Source of the DNA: Saccoglossus kowalevskii
Lineage: Eukaryota; Hemichordata; Enteropneusta; Harrimaniidae
DNA length: 45,247 bases
Assembly: GCF_000003605.2 (NCBI RefSeq)
Contig: NW_003113975.1
Span: 94,764-140,010, forward strand
Direction of reading: 5' to 3'
Made by a program: the position numbers and the translations under genes. Below the pieces are notes generated by a model, which saw only the letters and a program-made list of their open reading frames with translations, did no database searches and had not been told where the DNA came from. Shown one piece after another: positions 1 through 12,400 of the stretch (its first letter is position 1; the number at the start of each line of letters is the position of its first letter).

Positions 1-3000
1 CAAGAGCAAAGATCAAGGAATCCGATGTCATCGGGTGATTCACGCAAGTGACCCTGATTGTACATGACATTGATCAGAATTGATTGCTTCCGTGGCTATT
101 TAGAATACTGAACCCTTAAAACACACATTATTGTAACAACATTATCACATTCGTGACAGCAAGGCATATGTCAAGCAGTAATGACCTTAAGAATTCAAGG
201 ATTAAGAACATATATGTTGGTTCTATTTGATAGAGTGTTAGAGCAGTTAGTTCTAACTCATTCATCAATGCATTCTTCTTCAAATATTTGTCATTTGTTT
301 AATGATTATTGATTCACAGGTTAAAGTCAAGTTCGTTTCCGTTCTATATATAACATATAACCACATTTGTTGTTGTGACATTTGTTGTATGTATGTATAT
401 ATGAAAAAAGCTGAAACATTTAGTTCGTCAACAGAGACCTCGGGATCAGAGTTGATGACAGTAAATCTGACGGAAATCTTTCTCCGATCAAATGAATACT
501 GAGCGAGAGTGTACGTATCTGCCTCGTTTCAGTTTTTCGTGACCTCAGAAGTCTTCTCGTAAACTGTAAGGGTTAGTGCATACACAACGTAGGTCATATT
601 TTTTTCACTTATTCAATTTCGTTATTTCCTAACACATATGTCAGTCGTGACTTAAGCTGCAAGGATGACTGCATACACAATATAGGTCATATTTGTATTC
701 ACTTTTCTAATTTCGTTTTGATCTGTGTGTTATGAGTATTGTCATTTGTCGAAGCTGATTTAATTGACTTCATTGGTGTGCGTGCTCGTTTTTTTGTCAA
801 TTAATGATAAACCGTTAGCGTTTCCTTGCGCCGAGTTATACACTATATACTGCCCATCGGGGTTTGTCCACGGCAATACCTTGATATTCAAATAGTAATA
901 AACATAAAGACAATATATTTTATATTGATGGCCAATTAACTCACAGGTCATTGGACACAGTGTCGTAGGATATTGCGCTTAGATACATCCTGTGTTGGTC
1001 ACATCTTTGGAAATAAGAGTTTCTTTCGAATGACTCGTTTAACTTTGCATATTTGAAAATTTGAAAACAATTATAAATGATTACTCTACAAACACGTATA
1101 ATGTCTGAAAGTTGTAAACTGTATAACGCTTTATGCCAATAAGATATTAACCACCATAGTTTGTAAAAGCAAAAATAAAGGGTTGTAGAAAGGTATATAG
1201 AACAATGCTGTCTGCGTACAAACATACGTACCTGTAAGCATAGCGTGGGTGCCCAATTAATAGACTTGAACGACCTCGTGTTTTTGGAATATGGCATCAA
1301 ATTGTTTTGTCATTATATTTGTTTATTAATTTGAAATTAACAACAGATAATGGGTTAATGCAATGCAAATGTATGCTATATTGGTGGGTATAGACATAAT
1401 GAATCGCCTCTCCCTACTAATGTCACCGCGTCTCTGTGTCTCTGTTTCTCCAGACCATTTGAAGTCCCTGGCGTAATTGATTGCCAGAGCGTACAGTGTT
1501 TTAAAATACAAGATTCCATTAAGAATTCTACATGTCATGCCACTCCTAAGATAGACATTGCAAAGCACAGTGCGGAAAACCCCCGGGATGAGCATTTCGC
1601 ATATGTGCGGAAATTAAGACTGTTGTATCACAGTGATCCTTTAGCACTTTGTACTTATTGAAGGAAATGCAATCACATTTGACTTCAGTGTCATTGTTTT
1701 CTGTCCCTGTATTGACTCGAGGCGTACATGCATTCAAGTATACACCCATGCTGATATGTCTGTACACATGTGAATGATATGTGGAGACGTGTATAATGTA
1801 CATGGTTTATTCTTAAAAAATTAGAAAAAAAGCAGGTCACACCTATTTAAATGTGTTTTTGTTGTTATTGAATGTGAGATGCACATTTAATATTTATCTC
1901 TAATGTTTTATTCAGAATGACAATTGATTCTCTCCGCGAAGCGATTAGTAATCGTAGTCAGAATGTGTTTAAATTAAAGTTCAATGATTGGTCTATGCTT
2001 CCGCATGTCTCATATTATCACCATATTATACTTAAATACAGTGATATGATTTCTTGCTTACTGCTATTATATGTCGTTCATCATTGACCCAACATACTGT
2101 TAATTTTAAAGGTTTCCAGACATACCACGCGATTATGAACTGTTGATTATTGTATCTTTATAACAATGTATGTTTCAGGCCTTTGTAAATGTGCATGCAT
2201 ACGGGACAAGGTAGACCACTAGTTGGCGAGACGAATTGTAATGTATGTGACAAGTATAGCATGAAGCCCCCGTATGACTATTCTGGGATATAAAGTACGA
2301 GACATAGTAAAACTGTTATGAGGTCCATAAGTTTTGACTTGAGTAAACGGATGTCAAAGCACTGTTCATTCCGGTCGAGTTGCCACTGGTCTAAAATACA
2401 ACGCTGACGGAATGGCGATTTATTCGACAATGGAGTCATTATTATATCACGTGACGAAGTTCTTTTAAACTATCCTTGAAGATATACTGGCATGTTTGTC
2501 ACATGATACTATTCGGTAATACGCATCCAAACCGTTAAAGTAATGTATATGCTACATTCGTACATGTTTCCGTGTAAATCAATATCATACGGAAACTTTT
2601 ATAGAACTAAGTGCAAGAACAGAAGGCCTATATACGAAATGTTGGTGACAGGCATCAGTCTGAGTTAGATGATGATCAGTGCAATGTGATGTTGGTAAAG
2701 ACCATACAGACACACCCAGTTTACTCAATATAAATAGAATCCCATAGGACATTATTTGGCTTTGCTAACTCTCTTATCGTCATCATCTGTAAATTTCATT
2801 TATTCCCAATCTTGTTTACAGAGTGTGAATCGAATGTTATTCAACTGATTACATTTCCCAATATAGATACATTTATAAGAGAAATGAGCATATGACGAAC
2901 ACGGTGAACCCTTTTACCTATCACCCCTCTTTTAAAGGTTTAAATCACCTCAGGTGTGCCGCGTATACATAATGACACATTACCCAGGGTTGTGTTACAT

Positions 3001-6000
3001 AACCACATGTTTTCTATGTGTGTGTTTGCTGATATCCGCCATTCAGCAATGGGTCTCAGTAACGAGAAGCTTTATCTAACTAAAATTCTCATCGGAGCAT
3101 AACGTAAGTTTAACTATCTCAATCATCATCAGTATCACATTGTGAAATCTATACTCCATTATCCACGCCGATGCTTTTACTGAAATAGTCTAAACCTCAT
3201 GGCGCTTCAGTAATAGCCGTTTCTATAAATTCTTCACAATCACTCCTGTAGTTAAATGCCATTTATTCCATTGCATTACTAATGCAAACAATGAAGAACA
3301 TACGCAAGACATCCTCGTGCTTAGTGCTCGGCACTCAGACAGTATTGAGATGCGCAAATAAAGCATTAACATCGTAAACATGACATAACGGGTCTGTCTC
3401 AATTAAATTAGATCAATGGAAAGTAATTATAACTTGTTCTCTCGATGTCTCCACTAGTGACATGATTACTCCCAAGATCCTGTCCTAATGTCAAACAACA
3501 AATTTAGATTGCTGTCTAACTATTCATTCCAGGTATATGATGTACTTACATGACAGGTTATTGCGTGACAATATTGTATATTAAGAATGAGATGTATCTT
3601 TAAATAGATGATAAAGAAGACATTTTAGACATGTCATTATATACATATTCAGAAACTGGATACGGTAGTTGTTTAAACAAATGTGGTGATTTTGGGGAAT
3701 TTCATAATATCGACTAGATGTTTACTTGAAAAACGACATTTTTGGTTTGAAAAAAGCATACAAAATAAATAAATCAAGCATCATTCAAAATATCTATTCA
3801 TTAAGATGAACAGAGGACCAGAATATATTTACATTGGCTGTCTTTAATCAATAGTATGCAGTTTTGCATAAAGATTACTGTTTTTTGTTTTATGCTCATT
3901 TCTATTGTTCTGTTCAAGTTTTCACAAAATACAAAAAACTAGATGTTTGAAAATTTCAACACAATCGAAAACGGCGAGTTGAAGTTATTGTCGAATCTCC
4001 TGTTGAATGTCGCAAAATGAACAGATATTCACAGTTATAATAACATCACCTTTGTGCCATAGTTATCATATAAATTTCAAATGCCCGAACAGCTACTGGA
4101 TTGTTTTAGTTTGTTCAATGTGTAGTCAAAAGTTATGCGCACTACACTTAATGTGGACATTCTTCAGATATTCATAATGTAAAACGCATACAGGTTTGTC
4201 AATAATACATTAAAAGTAGTATTCCCGACCATTTTTGAGTGTGTTACACTGAGTTATCTTATCACAGCATGGTGTGTTCTTTTCAAAAAAAAGGGAAAAA
4301 TAGCGAGTTTAATCAAAAACCGCCTTAAAGGTCCATTTCAATTTTAAGAAATTATATACCGCAAGTCAAAAACCTTGTGTGAATTCACATCTGCTAGGCA
4401 CAGTCATGTCATTTCAAGGAAGCTTACAAATGTATCTTTGTGTCACTATTGTATTCACTACACTATAATATACCGCGACTGAAAGTATATCAAAATGCAG
4501 CCTTGGGTACGAAAATGAATTGAGTTTTAACAAGGTCATTTACACTGCATCGACAATAATAAACAGTTGGGGCCTAAACTAATGATGTTATTGTAAATAT
4601 AATATTGTGTACAGTCATATACCAGTTGAATGAAGCATGTATGCGGCGTATATATGTATATATGATCAACACAGGTTTTGGGCAATTGTTTAGAGTATAA
4701 CACTGAGATATTCTTATTATAAGCAATCCCAAACATATAATGGTATATCAAGCTGAGCATCATAAGAGTTAGATTAAAATATACATTATGTCCTATAGAT
4801 CGATGTATCACACACCAATAACTTGTTTTAAATATGTCATCATACGATTACCCTTTGTTTGGTTTATAAAGTTACAATATAAGTAAATATGTATATTCCA
4901 TACAACCCCCCAGAGACGGTATGAGGTGAAAATCTATAACAATAATACTTTTCTATCCATTCTTGCATAAAAAGTAACACTATTCTAATTGCGCAATACA
5001 TTAATTGAACTGTCTATGCATGCATGCACCAAGTATCTCGAGATGAGTCTGTATTCATCTCTTGTAGATCACTGAATGTTTGAGTAGATGCAATATATGA
5101 TAATAGTTGATATATACTGTAATATAATATAATAGGCGAGTAATAATCATGAATACATTTTCTAACTAAGCTTAGCTTGCATTACCTAATGTATGCACTG
5201 CGTAAACTCTACATCTCCAAAGGAATCTTCTAAATAAGTTTAATTGCGTAATGCACATGTAAACTTGCTTAGACACCAACGCATATGTGCATTACGTATT
5301 CAGTAACTTTCCATACATAATCCGATGATATTTGTATACTTACTTGTATGTTGAATGCAATCATTGTTTGAAGCAGTAACCCCATCCCACCAAACACATA
5401 TATGGTATAATAAAAAATCAAATTCATGGCTTGCATTAATATGTTCTTGGGGTGAATCGTGATATTCACGTATAAGCGAATTATAAAACCACAGTCAATT
5501 ATTTGTAATATTGAATCTCGTAAATATGCCATACCGCACTAGTTTCACCTCTGTTTACATTTGATATATTCCCATTAATATCAGTAGTTCACAGTGCCAT
5601 GCAACGTCGTCATGCTACTATCATTGCAAAGCTTGTGCAATTTATACCCATTGATATACCATTACATGCACGGTTCTCTGTATCGTGGAGACAATTATTC
5701 CTGATGCGGGGACTTTTATTACTGGGCATAACAATTGGTGGCTAGGCAAAGCGTGTAATCTACGTGTTTGCTGAGAATATGTTTATATGTAGCAAACGAA
5801 CCCTCGATACACATATCACCAATATTAAATGTCAAAACATACATTATTATCTTCAATTATGTCATCAGATGACGAAAGTTTCTATCGCATTAGACCATTC
5901 ATTGAATGTATATTGGCGTGTACGTGTATCTTAGAACAAACGGATAGGTGTGTACGTCAGATGTGGAGTAAAAAAACTTGTTTATATTAAACAAAACCTA

Positions 6001-6396
6001 GTTTGATGATGATTCATTGTATTTGTCCTCCAACACGTGTATTCTTTAACTTGTTTAAACCAGAAACAGTACAGTCGCAATATAGTGCCGCTATTTCTAG
6101 TATACAAATCATTCCATCTTGCCAGAATTGCCTGAATAAAGAATGTCAAATTGCCTTCATGGCGGGGACCGGATATAACGAAAGGGTTTCAGCATAAATT
6201 TCCAGCATGAGTTGCTATGGCAACCTGGAAGACTGTCATGACTACTGATTAACGAATAGTAGCTTCTGCATAGGAAGGTTTATATCCGCTACGTCAGGAT
6301 CCGACACTATTTTCGTTTCTGACGCAGTTTATGTATAATAGGTCTTTTTGAGCCAATGACAGACAAATTGCTCATGCGCTGTTTATCGTTACAGGA
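1..6396. other. Upstream intergenic DNA without recognisable genes
   Basis: AT-rich sequence. All open frames are short (under 120 codons), lack recognisable motifs and have no consistent splice partners. Apart from the direct repeat at 564-716, I see no RNA gene, transposon end or tandem array. It may contain the distal promoter or 5'UTR exons of the GPCR, but nothing in the sequence marks them. Confidence 0.5.
564..716. repeat. Spaced direct repeat, about 60 bp x 2
   Basis: Two copies (about 564-622 and 657-716) share the blocks GCATACACAA, TAGGTCATATTTGT-like sequence, CACTT and AATTTCGTT, spaced about 94 bases apart start to start. This is a local segmental duplication with no visible gene content. 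Confidence 0.65.
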
Positions 6397-6402
6397 ATGT
6401 AA
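6397..6402 (+). promoter_or_regulatory. Minimal start-stop uORF (ATG TAA) just upstream of the GPCR start
   Basis: An ATG followed at once by TAA ends 15 bases before the GPCR ATG at 6418. A pyrimidine-containing stretch ending in ACAG at 6391-6394 sits directly before it and could be a splice acceptor for a 5'UTR exon. If the mRNA includes this segment, the start-stop element would stall or divert scanning ribosomes, a known repressive uORF type. Whether it is transcribed is inference. Confidence 0.35.
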
Positions 6403-6417
6403 ACATATACTAGAAAG

Positions 6418-9400
6418 ATGGAACCGGACAGCCAGGTTTCTGTTTATTCTCTTCCTTCCACGGTGAGTACGATTTACATTTATTTGGCAGTTTGTTTTAC
6501 TGGCTTTTTCGTGAAAAGTGTGTGTATTTTATCATTTGTATTTTACTTACCTTTATAAACTGTTGAAGATATTGTAATATTATATATTGTTTTGAATGTA
6601 AATTGATGTGATATCGATGAGTTAGATTATAGTTATTAACCATAAATTAATATAACTTTTTTAAAGTAGTATACCTATTTCGGTCAATGAAGGTTTGATT
6701 TCTCCACATTTTCAGTTTGAAAAACTGTTTTTTAATATGAAGAAAAATTAGTTTTTGCTATAGAATGGTCCTAGAATTGTCAAAAAAATATTTTTAAAAT
6801 ACTATAAAATGTTGAATAAATTATGGACAAAATGACGTTATTTATTGAAAGAGTTGGTTTTCGATTTCAACTACTTCATGAATGAGTAAATGTTCTAACC
6901 GAGAGGATGATAAATAAAGAACACGTATAACGGAACCCTGCATTAATGCAGTGAGTAATTCAAAAACTGCCTTGTTTGAATCGTCCCATAAATGGCAGTG
7001 CATGGCAAAAATCACAGGGGAGTCACATTGCAATACATGATCGATCGCCCTAATGATTTATTGAAGCGGTATAACGAGTTCGGAGAATGAATCAATGCGA
7101 AAATGTGTAAGACTGCTTCCTAATATTATTTTAATTTCACTTGCCTTGCACATTTATAGGTATTCCGTGTCGCTGGTCCCGGCGGATAAGATGGGATAAA
7201 TGTAATCCATATAATTACAATCAATTTTAATAGAAATTCGTCATTCTCATTTGAACGTTGACTTTAATACATGAACAAACTGGCTTGAATATAAAGACTG
7301 TATCTAATGATTTAGCCCCACAGCGCCAGTCGGTATCTATTCATAAAAAGAAGAACTCTCGCCAACGTCAATAAACGGTAGTAAACAACAGGGAGTCTGT
7401 AGCTTCTAATATGAAAACTTCAATTCAGGCAATGCGTATGGCTTCGTCAAACTGGGTATGCCATTAAAATTGTCATAATTCAAGAGCAGATTTTCCTATA
7501 ATTAAAACTATGTGGTTAAAGGTTCTTGTTCGCAAATTGCGCAGAGAAAATCACGTTACTGAGACTTTCGTACTACTTGGTTACTCTTGGATCAAACAAC
7601 TATTAAAAGCTACACGTTAACAGCAATCAACTCTGCTCTGAAATCTAATTATCGATATTAGTTTGTATCATGGGTTTCCTGGTAATTGCAACGTGACTTG
7701 TAATGCTGAGTGTTCAGAACTATGTCGGGTTGAGGCAATTGTTGTTGATGTGATTTGTGACACTGCACAACTACCAATCCACTTTGTACAATGCACCGAA
7801 AACATACGCTCGTGCCGCTAAGCGTCATATTAAAGGGGGGTCCGGGAAAACAACATACTGCTCCCAGATGAATGAGCTCCACAAATATAGGAGAATATAA
7901 TTTACATTTTACTTTTCATTCTCCAGATATTCAATTTTTCACAGTATTATGTAGATTCTCCAGCAAAAGGATTATGGGCAAAGTGTGACATCATAGTCAC
8001 TTTTGTGAACAATTGAGAAAGTGACTTTATCTGATAATTGTAAAGTACTGATGCGAACTAGTTCAACTTTTCGGTGCAAATGTTGCAAATATTGTAATGT
8101 TGTATATAAACTGTATAACCTCGTCAATATATAATACATGAAGCATAGTACATACATATTTTCAGCTCTGTTGCCATGAAAACTGTTTTATATGTATGCC
8201 TGGCATCGGTACATATATGTGTTACACTTTCAACGAATTAGTTATAGAAGAAATTATTTTCACATTTTTACCCATAACCACCGGGTTACTTTACTTATAA
8301 CCCCTTGTTCGAAAATTAAGGTGGTGGACAGCATAATACTGATGAAAATATGAATATATAGAAACTGAAAAGTGATACAAATATAAATGACAGTTTTTTG
8401 CACTTGTACAGCTCTTTCGTCTGGAGGAATATGTTGTTATTTATTGTATCGATCGATCTGTCTATATTTTTACAGGAATCTGACGTGGTCATTAACACGA
8501 CAACGCCATCTGGTCTAGATTCAAGCGATGTAGCTTACTACATATTCTACCTTTCCATATTATTCCTCATCACCTTGGCGAACATATTCGGCAATTTGTT
8601 AGTAATTACTTCAGTGGTCCGTTTCCGTCATCTACGAACTTCTTGTAACTACTGCATTGTGAATTTAGCCGTATCTGACTTGTTGATGGGAATCATTTAC
8701 ACACCATATAATATCAGTCATATGGAAGTGCCGGAGATCCAAAAGACCATGGGTGAGTAGACTACATTGCGACGAGCAAGGCTTTGCACTTCCTTTTTCA
8801 TTCCAAAATCGAATAGTCTAGGTATATGAAATCATTGGGAAATGCAATCACACAGTCTTATGTGTGACATTTACATATTCATTCAGATATCAATGTCATG
8901 ATTCCTCATGTTGATGTTGATATGTACGCTTTGGGGAGAAACGAGACAAACCCAGCTAAATTAGGAACAGGAAGTGGGAACATATCTCAGGGCATCAATA
9001 AAGTGTAATGGTTGTGAAAATACGATTCACAGAATTGATATTTATCGTTTTTATCGCATCAAGTGCAATCATTATATACTACAAACACTCGCCAAAAAAC
9101 CAATGTTGTCAGTGAAAACAACCCTTCAACTTAGTGTAATCATCTGGGTCATTCTTTTTATCGGTTCTTGGAATTCAATACCACAGTGTAAGTACGCTGT
9201 AAAGTAACTCAAAATAAAGAATCACACGGATCGAATCAAGGTCGCATCGTCGGTACGTCATAACAATATCAGTAGAAACGCCTACCGTATTGCACGCATC
9301 GTAATCAGGACTCTTTGTAGGGAGTACTTACATTCGTACGAATTGGTAACAAGGAATCATGATGATACAGCTTTCTACGCAGAGTGCATATATAGAACAT

Positions 9401-12400
9401 CCACAGAGAGTGAAATTGGTTTTCGGCCACCAGCTGGCACCTTAGTACCTCACTCATAACATATTCATCGATTTTACCAGTAAGAGAAATAAACAATCTG
9501 TTCAATCAAAAATTAATGTTGACGTAAATTGTCACAGGTTAGAAAGCGTTACAGCTTTTTTCACTTTGAGGCAAAATACATCTAATGACATTCGTTCGAC
9601 CTTCACTTGATCCGCTCTTTATATCTTCAAATATCCGTATAATGACAGCTTTCTTATTAGCTTACTCAGTCATGCGAGCAAATCTCGTGTTACGATTTCT
9701 AGAGATAATTGATGCTGGTGAGATTACAAAGGTTCACTTGGTTTCTCTATCATAATGATATAATGCGTAATACATAACCATGCATTACGTGCCCTATGAT
9801 GAGAAATTAAATACATTGCCAATCAGTCGAAGTATGTTGTCGTCAGCTTGGTATTTCATCTTTCTCACGGAAATAAACAAACAGTATACACGACTTGATA
9901 CGAATTCTTTTGAATCACAAAATATACGCATTAGTTCCCTCTCGTCATTAATAAACATCAATTGCACGATATACGTCTATTGTAAATGCCATGGGGAAAT
10001 GACTTGTAGTGTAGCCCTCATTTACATAATCACCCGTGCTGACATGTTGTCGAAAAGGTTCAAGTGTATATATGTCATATAAACTCATTTACGCAGTCGA
10101 CCACTTTACTTTCACTACGAGATTCCGCGTTATGCGTAAAATCGAACGCAAAAACAAGACGAACACATATAGTCCACTCTCATCGCCATAGCAACAAAAC
10201 AGCAACATTGCCAGCTGACTGGTTTGCAATACGCGTCTTAAGATCGTTCCATGCTTAGAAGTTCATTTTACGAGGTACGCCGTTCGGGTAAATGAGCACA
10301 TTTATAAGCGTTGTGACACTCGCCAGACACACTGTTGATTGTTTCCTGGCATTTCAGACTATGCCAGTACATACACTTTGTTTGGATAAATTTACCATTG
10401 ATTATATAGCAATAAATAAATTGCATCGTGATCAATTTATATTCAACACGTGACTATTAGTTTGATCTCTCCTAGTGAGGTACATAGCAAATCAGTCGGC
10501 AACTTAGCTGGCAATGTTGTTGTTTTGGTGTTTGGAACATTATGGCGGTGACAGCAATACTGTGCTATAATCATTGGATTGTGGTCGATTTTGATGTATG
10601 GGTATCTCAAGGCTATATTCTTTAAAAGATAGGCATTTCGACGTTGAGCTATTTGAAAAAAAAAATTAAGTTCAAAATCAAATAATTCTTGCGGCAAACA
10701 TCAGCGCCATAAAACTCAATACGCGTGATCTCACACTGAACGGGAAATCATCTATTTATTTTGTAGCTTTCTGTATTGCAGTGGCGAAGCCCAGACATTA
10801 GTCGATTTGTCAAATACGTCCTTGAGAACGTTTACGCAGGTATATTCAGTTTACGAAAAGTTCAGCAGGATATCAATTAAGATTATTTCTACCCACAATA
10901 CACCATGCGTTTATAATATCTGGCAGTACATACATTGAGAAGGGTACGGGCTCACCATCAATTGTAAATTTGCATAAATGAATATTTATAACTAGGTTTG
11001 TATAAATAGAACTCAATGTGTAAGAATGTAAGAATATATATATATATAATTTCGCTTTAGATTTAGATTTTGAACAGATGTTGTGAATATATTATAGTTA
11101 TAATGTTCATTATTGTCAGCACGTGCAACCGAAATAATTAATATTGATAAACATTTAAGAATGATTTATTACAAACTGAAATGAAATGTATTAGATAGAC
11201 CGAAATGATAAAAAGATACTGATACAAGTTATGTTAATATAGTAGGAACTTTTTCAATGCACATTTCAGTTCAAGAGAATTTACTTTCAGCAACACACGG
11301 ATGTTTTATATTGTGCGAATTCCACGTGGTTTTACACGCATTTATAGAAATATCGATATCACCACAGCTTTAGCGAGAACTCGCATATGTCAGTAATCTA
11401 AATTCGCACAACATAAATCACGAGTAAATCTCGCTCTTCACGTTTGTTTGTCAGCAAGAAAAATAATAGAACACTCACATGTCCTCTAGTGTTAGCAATC
11501 TCTCTATATTAAAGTTTGATAAGGTACTTATTGATTCTCGTTGAGGAATTGTACTCGGCAACATTCAGTGAATATAATTATGTTCTCGCCAGCAGTCATG
11601 ACAGAAATGATTGTTCGTATTCACTGAGAATTATATCGCTATAGGCAAGTAATTACTGGATGAATGGATGAAATAATAAGTTTTTGCACGCAATATTTAT
11701 TGTTGGTTTAACAATATTCATATTCAAATTCAAATTAGCAGTGCATTGAGTAACTTATTCACTTTGCTTTAACACTGACCGTTAGTGCCATATAGCAATA
11801 CAATTATTGTCATCACTACTTATCTAGATCATGGAATAATATGCATGTGAGTAAAGAACTGTACACACATGCCTTTATTCTTTGTGACAGTGACCTATTT
11901 AATTTTTAATTTAATATGTTTACATATCTGATTATTCATTGTCAAGGCTTAATTTAGATTTTTTGCAAACGTCTCAGAGTGTGGGTTTTTGTTTTTGGAA
12001 TAATTGTGTGGGTAACCGTGAATCTTTTAGTCGAATTTTCCAAAAGTCATTTTACCGAATAATATTCTTAAAATTGATTTATGCAAAAAATGATGGTATC
12101 AACGGGGTCGACAACGTGAGACGACTGAATCATATGTATTTATCTATACGATTGTTAATATCATTCGAATGACATTGTTAACATGCTATGAGAACTTATT
12201 GTACATTTACATATGTTCATTTAAATACATTGAATTTGTCCCAAAGGCCATTATTTTCATACTTGCCTCTTTCTGTGATCCCCATTATTTCACTTGATAC
12301 TGATTATACTTTGTATTGAATCATATACCAATAATGTGTCTCGGCTATACACCATTCTTAATAAACTTACGTACATTATATATACTAATATACTACATTA

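Noticed and set aside
8398..8475. Upstream in-frame Met as the GPCR start within exon 2
   Set aside because: A consensus acceptor (TTTTTACAG) ends at 8475, and a phase-matched first exon with a good Kozak ATG exists at 6418. The extra residues would place a hydrophobic stretch before TM1.
11310..11412. Short inverted repeat TTGTGCGAATT / AATTCGCACAA in GPCR intron 2
   Set aside because: Only 11 bases and surrounded by unrelated sequence. It is not distinguishable from chance.
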